Shown here one piece after another: positions 50,177 to 60,086 of a DNA stretch of 64,000 nt. Position 1 is the first letter of the stretch. The number at the start of each line of letters is the position of its first letter. The stretch comes from Pholis gunnellus (taxonomy: Eukaryota > Chordata > Actinopteri > Perciformes > Pholidae). The notes under the pieces were generated by a model. The model was not told the DNA's origin, did not search any database, and saw only the letters and a list, made by a program, of their open reading frames with translations. The position numbers and the translations under genes are program-made. Location of the stretch: positions 7,710,706 through 7,774,705 of the forward strand of contig OU342820.1 in the NCBI GenBank assembly GCA_910591455.2, in the 5' to 3' direction.

Positions 50177-50216
50177 AAGAAGAGAGACGAAGAGAGACGA
50201 AGAGAGACGAAGAGAG
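50177..50216 (+). repeat. Decamer tandem repeat (GAAGAGAGAC, about four copies)
   Basis: Four near-perfect copies of a 10-base purine-rich unit. Confidence 0.9.
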
Positions 50217-50359
50217 CGAGCGTACGAGTTTGTGGGAGAAAGAGGCTGAGTGGGTCCTGCATTTCGAGCCCTCCAGAGATCAATTGTACAAACTTCTCCA
50301 TGAGTGCTCTCCCTTGCTCCTGTACACTCTGAACTAGCCAAATCAATGCCCAGGCGTAT

Positions 50360-50364
<5 letters not shown>

Positions 50365-50409
<45 letters not shown>

Positions 50410-50412
50410 GTG
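50365..50412. repeat. (TG)n microsatellite
   Basis: About 48 bp of TG with one GC interruption. Confidence 0.95.
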
Positions 50413-50674
50413 TTATTTAGACAGTAAAGAGAGCAGGGGAGGAAACTCCAAGGGTGGAGGAGAAGGAGAGAGAGAATGGAAGGAAAATGAGAAGCAGCAG
50501 TAAATGATAAGAAATTCCTCAGATCAGATATTCTTAAATGTCAGCGAGCTGAAGTGTCTCTCGGTGGTGTCGTGTGGAATATAAAGGCATCTCGGCAGCG
50601 GGGACGGCTCTCGCTGCATCCAGCGCTGCGTTTCATGCTGGGTATTGCTCCTTAATGTGCCACAAAATAAAGAA

Positions 50675-50685
50675 CCCCCCCCCCC

Positions 50686-50735
<50 letters not shown>
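50675..50735 (+). repeat. C14 run followed by (AC)n
   Basis: A compound tract with the same C-run-into-AC order as 8254-8288. Confidence 0.95.
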
Positions 50736-50738
<3 letters not shown>

Positions 50739-50931
50739 ACTTCCCATCATGTGTCCTCTGGTTTCAATGATTACGTCCTAGTTAAGAAAAAACACTTTTA
50801 TTTGCAAAACCAAACCAATACACTGGAAACATGAACGTCGTCATGTCTCTGCATGGAGCCTCAAGCAGCATTAACATTTAAACATATCTAACGCAAATCA
50901 CAACTGTATCCTTACTGTAACTTTGTCTGTA

Positions 50932-50943
50932 CCCCCCCCCCCC
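50932..50943 (+). repeat. C12 homopolymer
   Basis: Twelve consecutive C. Confidence 0.9.
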
Positions 50944-51685
50944 GCTTACTTATTATCATATTTAGTGATTTATCTCTTATGAGTAAGTAATGAAGATTGG
51001 ACTATTTACTGCTGCTGTGCCTCTAAAGCACATTTCAATATTCTCAGGAGATAAGGCAGCTTGTCTTTATTTGCAGTAAACTCCTATCTGCATGTTGTTT
51101 TTTTACTCTTTGATCAAATACTAGGAGAAGAACAGGAAAGATGCATATATATATAGATGCATATTTATATATATACTATACTCTTCTTTGTGATTTTTTA
51201 CAACTTTCTCACTGAAGAAAGCAGACGGTAGAGCAGAGTGTCTCCTTTATTAGGGCCCCTCACACTGGGTCTTAGTGGGAGATTTTGGCTTCACGCCTTC
51301 CTGCCACGGTTTCAGTAAATCGGCTTTCTGTGGCCATGACAGTCATTAGCCTTGCCCCTGGCAGTAATCCTCTAGTTTCTGCCTCTAATGGAAGCAAGAA
51401 GGGTTAGTAGCATTCACTCCGTTACTGCCTCTGCTGCTGGGCCCCATAGGGAACCTGCAGGCTGCACAAAGCCAAAGCCTGATGCACCTCCAGCCACACA
51501 GTACAAACACTTGAAAACTCCACAGGCCTCGCTCACACTTGACATAAGTTGTTGTTAACACAAGCTCTGGACAAAAGGTACTGATGGACAGCGGTGGAAA
51601 GAGCTGTACTTTGGTTATACATGTTGTACTTTTTACCTACATGTATTTGACAGATTTAGTTACTACTTTGTACTTTACAGATTTA

Positions 51686-52289
51686 AAAAGGGATAGTTCG
51701 GGTGTTTTGAGGTGGGTTTGTATAAAGTTCTTATCCATAGTCAGTGTATTACCTACAGTAGATGACGGTTGGCACGCACCAGTGGGCAGAAACATGACAT
51801 GAGTCCCGCACATGGTAGCAAAGTAATATTCTGCTGTGGATGCAGCAAAATGCTTTTTAGCCACAAAATCAATACACGTTTAAGTGTGGGCTATATTTAG
51901 AATATGTACACACTTTATCTTGCTGTCAGACCGCCTTTTTTGACTGGGAAGTGAACTGAGAGTGAAACTTATCTCTCTTGCTCTGTTTAAGGCCAGCAGA
52001 CAGACAAAAACAGTAAAGATAAGTTCCACTTTCAGGTCAGTTCCTGGACAAAAGATATACTGAATATAATGTACACTTAAACTGATATGGATTTTCTCTT
52101 AGTTGGCTAAAATACACTTTGCTGCAGGTCTCGTCCACAGCGGTACATTGCTTTGCTACCATGTCTGGTACTCAGGTCTGTTTCTCCAAACTTGGAGTCT
52201 GCTGACCACGATCTACAGTAAGTAATACACTGACTATAGATAAGTACCTCATACAACCCCACTTTAAAACATCCAAACTATACCTTTAC
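51686..52289. mobile_element. Foldback (long inverted repeat) element, complete
   Basis: Terminal arms 'agggatagttcgggtgttt' and 'aaacatccaaactatacct' are inverted, and complementarity continues inward. 'ccatagtcagtgtattacc' on the left answers 'aatacactgactatagat' on the right; 'ttttagccac' answers 'gttggctaaaa'. The arms are near 300 bp each, so the whole element can fold into one long stem. It is recognised as a common fish repeat. No transposase is present. Confidence 0.75.
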
Positions 52290-52299
52290 AAGTCAGCAG

Positions 52300-52301
<2 letters not shown>

Positions 52302-52350
<49 letters not shown>
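52302..52350. repeat. (CA)n microsatellite
   Basis: About 49 bp of CA immediately after the foldback element, possibly grown from its junction. Confidence 0.95.
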
Positions 52351-52351
<1 letters not shown>

Positions 52352-52352
<1 letters not shown>

Positions 52353-52639
52353 ACGCTTATAAACTACAATGCAACCTTGTTGGCTTGTGACCCCTCGTCA
52401 CCGTTCAGATTTCTATGAGTTGTTTGCAGTTCCACCAAAGAGAGATTTCCCCTCAAACATGTTCAGAGGGTTTCATTAATATAACAGTTTCAGGCCAAAA
52501 GAGTGAAATAAAATACAATAAAAGGTTTGAAAAAAGTTAATTGTTTTGTCTTTTCTCTTCCATTAATCATCTCAGAAGCCCCTTTAGAGTTATCTGGTGA
52601 CCCTTGGGAGAGGGCCGACCTAATGTTGGTAACCAATGG
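52352..52639 (-). repeat. Dispersed repeat, reverse oriented, nested
   Basis: On the minus strand it begins 'ccattggttaccaac' and continues 'ctctcccaagggtcaccag', the same family as 48553-48770. It sits between the foldback element and the right part of the host repeat. Confidence 0.55.
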
Positions 52640-52839
52640 ACAAAACTACCGAACTGGACTCAAGTAAGTTAACTAGCTCCACCTCGACCAGCTACAGCAG
52701 TGAAATGCAGCTTACACATTGTTGCATCGGTATTAAAAATGTAATATATAACAATAGATCAGTCACAGGGGCCATTTTACTGCAAAATGAGTACTTTGAG
52801 TGCACTTTTGGATTTTTACTTGCAGGACAATTACCTGCA

Positions 52840-53683
52840 TGTGATTGAGAATTTTTCAAACTGTTGTTCTTCCGCCACCGCCTGTTGCAAACTAATGAGG
52901 CATTCATTAAACACGCTGCACGTCTCAAATTTGTCTCAGGGTGACCTGATGAATGCCAATTGTTCATGTCGATAACCAAAGTTAGACACCTTAGATTAGA
53001 AAACCCCACACACACAAATAGTGACAAATGTAGAGCACCACTAGGTGAACAATGGAAACCGGGCCCAAATCGTTATCTTTTTTTTTTTAACAGCGTAAGC
53101 ATTAAACATCTGAGAAAAATAACTGATGAAAAAAATCAAGAAATAGTTCGACCTCAAGTTGAGACGTAGACAACGTTGACGAGAACTCAACACTGTTGTT
53201 TGTGAGCTACATCATCAGAGTCGGACACTGATTTAATTTCAGCAGCGTATCCACCAGAGCTCAGACCTAAGGCCATACACTGATGGTGTTGCTTTTAATT
53301 GCAGCACATCACAGGACCTTTCTTGTCTGCAGTGTCCGAGCAAGTACACCAGCTGCCCATGAAACCTACGGCGCACTCTGTGACAGAGTGAGAATTGCAC
53401 GCAAGAGAGGGGAGGGTGCAAGAGTGGGTCAGGGCCGTCAACAGCCATGTGATCAGGTCATCCTTTCTATCGCCTAGATACATGTAGAGCTGCCAGCTGT
53501 GACAGCCCGGCTACTTTAAAGGCCCCGAAATGGATTTTCTCTTTCAGCTTCAGTATTGGGATCCTACATGAACCAATAGTTTTGGTAATTTGACATTAGA
53601 CTAGTGCACGCTAAATGCTCCACTATATTCAAAAGCTATAGTTACAAACTAGTAAATAACTGGTTTAATTTTTTTGCACAATA
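52840..53683. other. Intergenic, no recognised gene
   Basis: Short overlapping frames on both strands and no family signature. Confidence 0.55.
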
Positions 53684-53855
53684 CCATAGACTGCATTTAA
53701 AGATGGACGACAGGACAGCGGCGCAGAAGTGAAGCCAAGACATCTGGATGGCACACTGGTGGCTGGCTGCAGTATAGGTCATAAAGCCGGCCTCCTCCAT
53801 GTTAGCGGATGGGGCGTGGGCCAAACAAAAAAGTCTGAACGTACCTTTTGTGGTC
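53684..53855 (-). repeat. Dispersed fish repeat
   Basis: On the minus strand: 'acatggaggaggccgg', 'tatgacctatactgcag', 'ccagccaccagtgtgc', 'cagatgtcttggcttcac', 'tcgtccatctttaaatg', 'cagtctatgg'. This is a repeat I recognise from many fish genomes. Part of a 160-codon minus-strand frame is just this repeat read through. Confidence 0.75.
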
Positions 53856-53888
53856 TTTGACTCTTTTTGATTTGTGTCTGTTCCGCAG

Positions 53889-54074
53889 CAGGATATGGGG
53901 ATTTGATACATAGCGGTGCCACCTTCGTAATACCATCCAGGACGTTTGGGATCGTGTGGTTGACGGATGGCTGTGATATGCAGCAGACCTCTCAAACATC
54001 TCTCTCTGGACCCTCCAGGAAGGGGAGAGCACACAGCACCATTTTTGCAGAGATCCTGGGACATTTCAGAAACG
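53889..54074 (+). other. Exon-like cassette with an open frame
   Basis: A GTTCCGCAG acceptor at 53880-53888 follows a T-rich stretch, and AACG|GTAAAG provides a good donor at 54074/54075. The 186 bases are open in one frame (AGYGDLIHSGATFVIPSRTF at the start, FAEILGHFRN at the end), with phase 1 on both sides. I recognise no domain. It could be an unannotated exon, an lncRNA exon or chance. Confidence 0.2.
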
Positions 54075-56848
54075 GTAAAGTACATCATGAGTGATTCTGA
54101 GGCCCCGTAATAATCTCTGCTCAAGGCTGCTCAACTTAACAGCGTACTGTATGCAAGGAAAGTAATGCAAACACATCAATCAAGAGATTCAATTGAGTTA
54201 TTTTTGCTTTTTAATGTTCAATTTCAAAAAGGGAAAGAAAGTGCAAATGTCTTCATTCCATGTTGACTTTTCAAAGAAAGGAAGACAACAAATGCCTACA
54301 AGTACTATTTATGGGCTACTTAGGCAATGACAAATCATGGAACAGGCCAAAGGCCTCTTTTCATTGGCCCTCAGCAATCAAACAAACAAAAACAGAAATC
54401 ATACCTGACAGAGTTAATTGATGAATAATACCGGGGAGAAAAACGTCTTCCTTTAACTAGTATTGAAGCCACGTAGACTGAACTGATGACTGCAAAAAGG
54501 AAAAGGTTTCCATTACACAACGCATGTCTTGTTGATTCGCTCATTGAGACTATAACTGAAGGGCTTCCGCAGCATATCTGGTAGAGGTAGGATTACGAGG
54601 AGGCATACATAATGAGGCATGAGACGTTCACCTTTGTTTGAGACGGTTATGCATGAACATGCATTCTGTGTTTGTCTTTGAGTTTATCCTTTAATCTTGA
54701 ACGTACCTGTGGCGGCTTTAGGATATTTATTAACAAAACACAGCGTTTGTGCCCTGCCAAACTGCTCCTGACATTTCCCTGTGAGACATGTTCCTGTTTT
54801 ATCCCCAGTTTGATGAGCGATTAGACAAAGCCTTGAACTGTCAAGATGCTCGTCGTGCCCTTCAAGAACCAAAGGAGGGGAGGGACTCTTTTGTTTTGAA
54901 TGGAGATTCTGTTCGTGGAGGCTACCGGCAAACAGATCTGCGGCCAATGCAAAGAGTCTGTTGTCCGTTCATTAATTCATTTATTTGTTCATCGAAAATC
55001 TTTGTTTACCGCTTTGTGTTTCTTGGCTCTTTTGTTCTCCGGTTAATTCATCTGTTCCCTGTTTGTTTTTACCGTTAATTCATTCATCTGGTTATCTGTC
55101 ACGCGTCCTGAAACAACGCCGATCAGATGCCAATGAAACTTGAAGAAATGACTGCGACCGGCCAACCGTCCCAAAGCGGAGCCTGCCTAGAATGGAAATA
55201 AGCAGAGAAATGTCTTATTTATTGGCCCAGTGGGAGAGTGTGTCTTATGTTGACAATGATGTGTCAACTGTTAAAATCTATGTTTGTCACTGTATTAAAA
55301 GTCTGCCCTTCCTGGTCTATGTTACCCTTGTTTCCTTCTTTCTTATTCACCGTCAAATCGGATTTGGGTTTCTGGAGTGGGGTCACTCGTTTCTTTGACA
55401 TTCCTCACTGTCACATGCCTTCTCTGTTATTCGCCTCCCTTTGTTGCTCTTCTGCTAATGTTTCCATGTCCTCGCGTGGGCTCTATGAGCGATCGGTCTT
55501 TGTCTTGTATCTGCTGAATGCCACAGACCTGACATTATTGAACAATCCCTTGGCAAGAACAGGACATACAGAGCTCCAGGCAACAGCACATGTGAACACA
55601 GACGCACGCTCACTGAAAGCGGTGAGAAAAAGGAGCTCCAGAGAGGTGGCAAGTGGAACGGACAAAGTGTGGCTGTACCAAGCAGAGGAGATGGAAGTGG
55701 GTTTCTGGGATAAAAGGACCAGCATATTACAGAAGCCACATGAGCTCACCTCTCACCCTGTTGGCTTCAACAGCCCGAGTCCGCCCCACTGCTGACTACT
55801 CATAATCAATCACATCCCAGCCCAGGCCCACAATTAATCAATCAATTAAAAAGCCACACAAATCCACAGTGGTGTAATCAATCAATCCCAGCCTCTGTGG
55901 ACGGCCGTTATTGAGAGCGAGGCATCAGATCTATAGGGTGTCGGTTCCCAGGATGCTACTGGCCTCAGTCGCATGCCTGAGTGTGCATGGAGGGAAATAG
56001 AGAGGTGAGAGTAAATGCTTGTGTGTGCTCCACTAAAGGGTGGAGAAGAGGCTCTCATCGCTCCCATGATGCACCACCAGAGCCTGAATATTCATGCCGA
56101 GGAATCGGGTACCATAGAGGCGCTCAGTTATTCATTATGCTTCTGCAAAAAGAAACACACCATCGTCCCATTGCGATGGAATATTAATAGTTCCCATTAA
56201 TAAAATATCCCCCTCCCCTTCTTAAGTCTTGTCTTCAACTTTCTTGGCCATTGCACATATCAAGGCCTGGGACATTTGGGATACGACCATGAAAGTAAGC
56301 CAGACAATAGTCATTTGGCATATTTGTAAACCAATTTCTTCTTTTTTTTTTTGTAATACTCTACATCCTTACCATCTGGTCCAAAGTGAAAGAAAGTGTC
56401 CTGTGCCTCATTTGGCCGAAGCCGTCTCTGTGAAAATAGAAAAATAGTGTGGGAGGGGATGGCAGGAACAGCTCTATAGCTGTATACTCAGAGGGGATGA
56501 ATGTTTAATTTAGAGCAGCCTGAAAGTATGCTGACATTTCGCCATTGTTAGGAGAGATGAATACATGGGACACTGTCTGCCCGAGAAATGGAAATGTGCA
56601 TCAAGGCTGTTAAAAATTCAACTGCCTTTACCCACACACACACACACATGCAGATGTGTAGGCTCAGAATACAGTAGGCAACCTAGCGTGCTTGCCACTT
56701 TAAGTCCCCCTTGAATTAGCCAGTGGATGTTGTTGTAACGTCATAATCTTCATGTAACTCCACATCAGTAACAAGATGTTTATGCAGTCCGATTCCTCCT
56801 GCCTTTGCTTTTACTCATTCCACCTCTCGTCTCCCTTTAACTCTACAG

Positions 56849-56945
56849 ACCTTTGACATCAAGTCACCCACAAATTCTCCTCAGACCTGGAAGCTTCACC
56901 TCGATGGCGAGATCGATGCCACCACAAGATTTATTGAAAATAGAG
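56849..56945 (+). other. Exon-like cassette with an open frame
   Basis: A strong pyrimidine tract (about 56797-56845) ends in CTACAG at 56843-56848. An AGAG|GTAATA donor follows at 56945/56946. The 97 bases are open in frame 1, from TFDIKSPTNSPQTW to DATTRFIENR. Splice signals are the best of the orphan cassettes, but I recognise no protein family and find no partner exon nearby. Confidence 0.25.
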
Positions 56946-57021
56946 GTAATAAAGAAACGACAAAGGCGGGCGCGCCACAGCGCGCTAGGACTGTTAGCTC
57001 CCTGACAACACCCAAGAGGCT

Positions 57022-57038
57022 GGGGGGGGGGGGGGGGG
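57022..57038 (+). repeat. G17 homopolymer
   Basis: Seventeen consecutive G. Confidence 0.95.
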
Positions 57039-58102
57039 TCAGCCTGTGGCGAAGCAGCGACACGGAGCGAGAGAATGCGAGAAAAGAGAGAGAAGAAGCC
57101 AGAGGAGAAGGTCAAGTACCTGCCACTCCTGTCAAACACTTCTTATAACAGCTGAGCTCTGTCCAGCAGGGTGGCTGGCCGCTTTCGGGGACCTTTCATC
57201 TCACGGAGGTGACGGGTGACGAGGGCTCCTCTTCCTCACATTTAAAAGTCTGTCACAATATGTCCCGCGGGCCTGCTAACTTCAGGACATCACCGGGCCG
57301 CTCGGACCTCTGGGAGAGCGCGTGTCTGCGTCACGGGAAAGGGCACAGCGGACACTCAATAAGGGACAGCCAGTCCCGCACGTCAGTCTCGGTGTTGTAG
57401 CTGTTGGTATACGGTGCGAAAGTCTAAACAAACAGCCTTTCCTCGCACTGGAGAGTTTCAAGATACAAATGAAACGGGAAATAAAGCTGTCGTTTAAAGC
57501 TGATACTCTGTTGTCAAGTGGTTTCAAACTCTGATGTGTGTATGCGCATGCATCTGAGCTTAAATGTGCGTTTGACTGTGCAAGCAGAACTATCACCGGG
57601 CTTACAGGCCTCACCTCGAGGCAGGAGGAGCAGCTGGGCCGACGGTGTGACCGGTTCAGCGCAGAATCGCAGCCCTGGATCGGAAACAGAGAAAGAGGCA
57701 CAGGCCGTGGCTACAGAGTTTGGAGGAAGTGTCTGGCAGTCGGAGAAACATTCAGACTAAGACACCAGAAAAGAATGAACCCCTTCCTGACCGCTGGAGC
57801 CGCAGACCAGCAGACTGTGACTGACTGACAGACTCTGAGCCGAAGATGGCGATGCGGTCACTGCGCCGCACCGACTGGCCAACTGGCTCGCCGAAACAGG
57901 ATTCAGGATATTTCTTTTTTCGCACCCCGTGGGGACCCGCTGAAGAACTCACTGCCATCCCCCGTATCTGAATCCCCGCTTAGGGCGAGCGCAAAGAGAG
58001 AATCAGGGACAGGGTTTGGTTTTGGTGTGTTTTTGCCGCATGTCAGCCAACTGAGTTTCAGGGAGAGTTCTCAGAGGTAGCTCCAAATAGCCTCATCTTT
58101 AA

Positions 58103-58119
58103 CCCCCCCCCCCCCCCCC
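58103..58119 (+). repeat. C17 homopolymer
   Basis: Seventeen consecutive C. Confidence 0.95.
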
Positions 58120-59637
58120 TTCCTCTGCTCACCCATTCCCAAGACAGAGTGTCAGAGGACATATGGTTGAGCCAGAAGCACCTGGCAGCCCCTTCAAACC
58201 GGCAGGCAGATTGAAATTGTAGCAACAGGGGCTGGGAGCAAGAAGAAAGCCTGCAGATATCTCCAAAGAATGGTCTGGAATTCATGGGCTTACTGCCACT
58301 GAGAGCACAGGGATGAGAGGGTGATGATGGGATACTGGGAGAGGCAGGCCGGAAAAGGGCTAAATGGGGTGGGATGGCACGGTGGCTTAGAGGACAAGCA
58401 GTTGGAGAGCACTTTGTAAATTATTTATTTATCATTTTTAGACATATTGATTCATAGTCTGCTCTCAACTTAAACTGCACCTGAAACGGCGCTGCAGAGC
58501 ACTAAAGCATCTAAAATTTGGGAAATGTCATGGGCAACACCCAGGACTGTTCTTTAACAATCCAAGCAAAAGTAATGCGAGGGAGAAGCCAAGGAAAGGC
58601 TGCGAAGAAGACAAACGCAGCGCATTTAATTGTAACATTGATCCCTGATTGAAGCCAAGCAATAACCGACGCATGAGGTTGATTCTGTAGCCACACGGCT
58701 AGTTCTGTATCCCTGTGTACGGTCACAAATACAGGTGTTGCAATATACGTTTGTTTTATTGATGTTACAGAGCGTAATTCTGCTTTTGCTGCAGCTCTGT
58801 CTGCCTCTGACTGATCAATATACAATAGGACTTTGGGTGCGTTTGCTTCATTGCTTATTTCAGTCCATGTGCACTTCATTCTGCTCTGACTCATAAGATG
58901 GATGCCGACTAAATGGACTTTGTTGGAAGAGTTTCCGCCATCATGTTTCAATTTAGCCACTTTTTCAATATTCTAAACAGTGAGAGGTGTCAATACGGAA
59001 AACAAATCTCGATCAAAGACTGCAACCAACACTCCTGGAAAGATTCATTATTCCTGCAGTGGTTCAAATAAGGAAAATTGATTATCAATACGCACGCCCA
59101 TAAGTGTGCATACTGTACACCCTCTTCTGCCATGCATCATCAGGATTGTAGCCTGCTGTTTAAAATAGATTACCATGTGTACTTGTCACAAATGATGGAT
59201 TGTCATGAACCGGATCCATATTCTCAGCAACCATTTCGCCGATGAGCAGGGAGTGACAGAGAGAACAGACAGACACGGCGAAAGGGCAATTTGAGGGAGC
59301 GCTCCTCTGCTTTCACAAGGTGGATTACACAGAGGACTCCGCGGACAGAGCACAGCGATGTCGCCGTGTATCCTCCGTCTTCGTTGGCTTTATTCTTGCA
59401 AGGTGGTGAATGCCGCCATCCACACAGGACTGTATCATTGTTCACTCCCATTGTTGTAAAAACACAGAATAGATTCAGTGGTATAGATTGGTGGATGGAG
59501 GGAAAATGGCTATTGTTCATTCTCGGTGGATTGAAAGAATTGGCGAAGGCAAAGTGTCCATATATGCACAAACTGTAATTACTCTTCAGTGGAGCGACTT
59601 CAATGCTGATTCCGCACACAATTAAGTAAATTCCCGA

Positions 59638-60086
59638 AGTTTGGGGAAGCAGACAGAGGCACCGGCACGGAAGCTGAGCAATGTACTATACTGCGGATGG
59701 CTCGTCAGTTCTGATCCGAAAGTCACACAATAAACCAAACTAACTAACCAATCGGTGCAGCAGTCGGCCAGCGACTCCCGTGTTCTGGGAGGTAAAAGTA
59801 CTGTTTTTGTACAAGGAGTCTTATGGCTTTGAAGACACTGATATAACGGCTTCAGCTACCGCTCGGAAATGGCTGCCTGATGGCAAAGTAAAGCGATAAA
59901 GATGCACTATATATAGTGTGTACTTAAACTGATTTCGATTTTTTTTTTTTAGGTGGCTAAAATACATTTGCTGCTACCAACACCAGCTGCTTTATCTTGC
60001 CATCAGACAAACCTTTCCGAAACGGGAACAGTAATTTAATATACATACAATCATAAAATCCAAACTAACCCTTTCAGTTATTTCCA
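59638..60086. mobile_element. Rearranged foldback-type element related to 51686-52289
   Basis: 'accggcacggaagctgagc' with 'aatgtactatactgcgg', then 'gtgtacttaaactgatttc', 'aggtggctaaaatacat', 'ttatcttgccatcagacaa' and terminal 'atccaaactaaccctttc' match the arms of the foldback family at 51686-52289. The left terminal arm is missing and about 190 bp of other repeat sequence ('caaggagtcttatggcttt') lies between the arms. Confidence 0.55.

Larger units (their letters stand above)
48771..51587. other. Intergenic, no recognised gene
   Basis: Unique AT-rich DNA with the microsatellites listed separately. Nothing exon-like identified. Confidence 0.6.
51588..52830 (+). mobile_element. Host repeat split by two later insertions
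   Basis: The left part (51588-51685: 'acagcggtggaaagagctg', 'tagttactactttgtac') and the right part (52641-52830: 'actagctccacctcgacc', 'gcttacacattgttgcat', 'aaaatgagtactttgag') are the two ends of a common fish repeat characterised by 'gtactttta' motifs. Between them lie a foldback element, a (CA)n tract and a reverse-oriented repeat. Confidence 0.65.
54075..59637. other. Intergenic, candidate regulatory blocks, no recognised gene
   Basis: Unique DNA. Positions 55800-56215 are rich in ATTA/AATCAATCA motifs, as in homeodomain-bound enhancers. Positions 56940-57960 are GC-richer with a G17 run. Frames up to 185 codons overlap on both strands without family signatures. Confidence 0.55.

Noticed and set aside
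53642..54124. 160-codon minus-strand frame
   Set aside because: A large part is the dispersed repeat at 53684-53855 read through; the rest lacks any recognisable domain.
55238..55795. 185-codon + strand frame
   Set aside because: Overlaps frames on both strands, no family signature; treated as chance.
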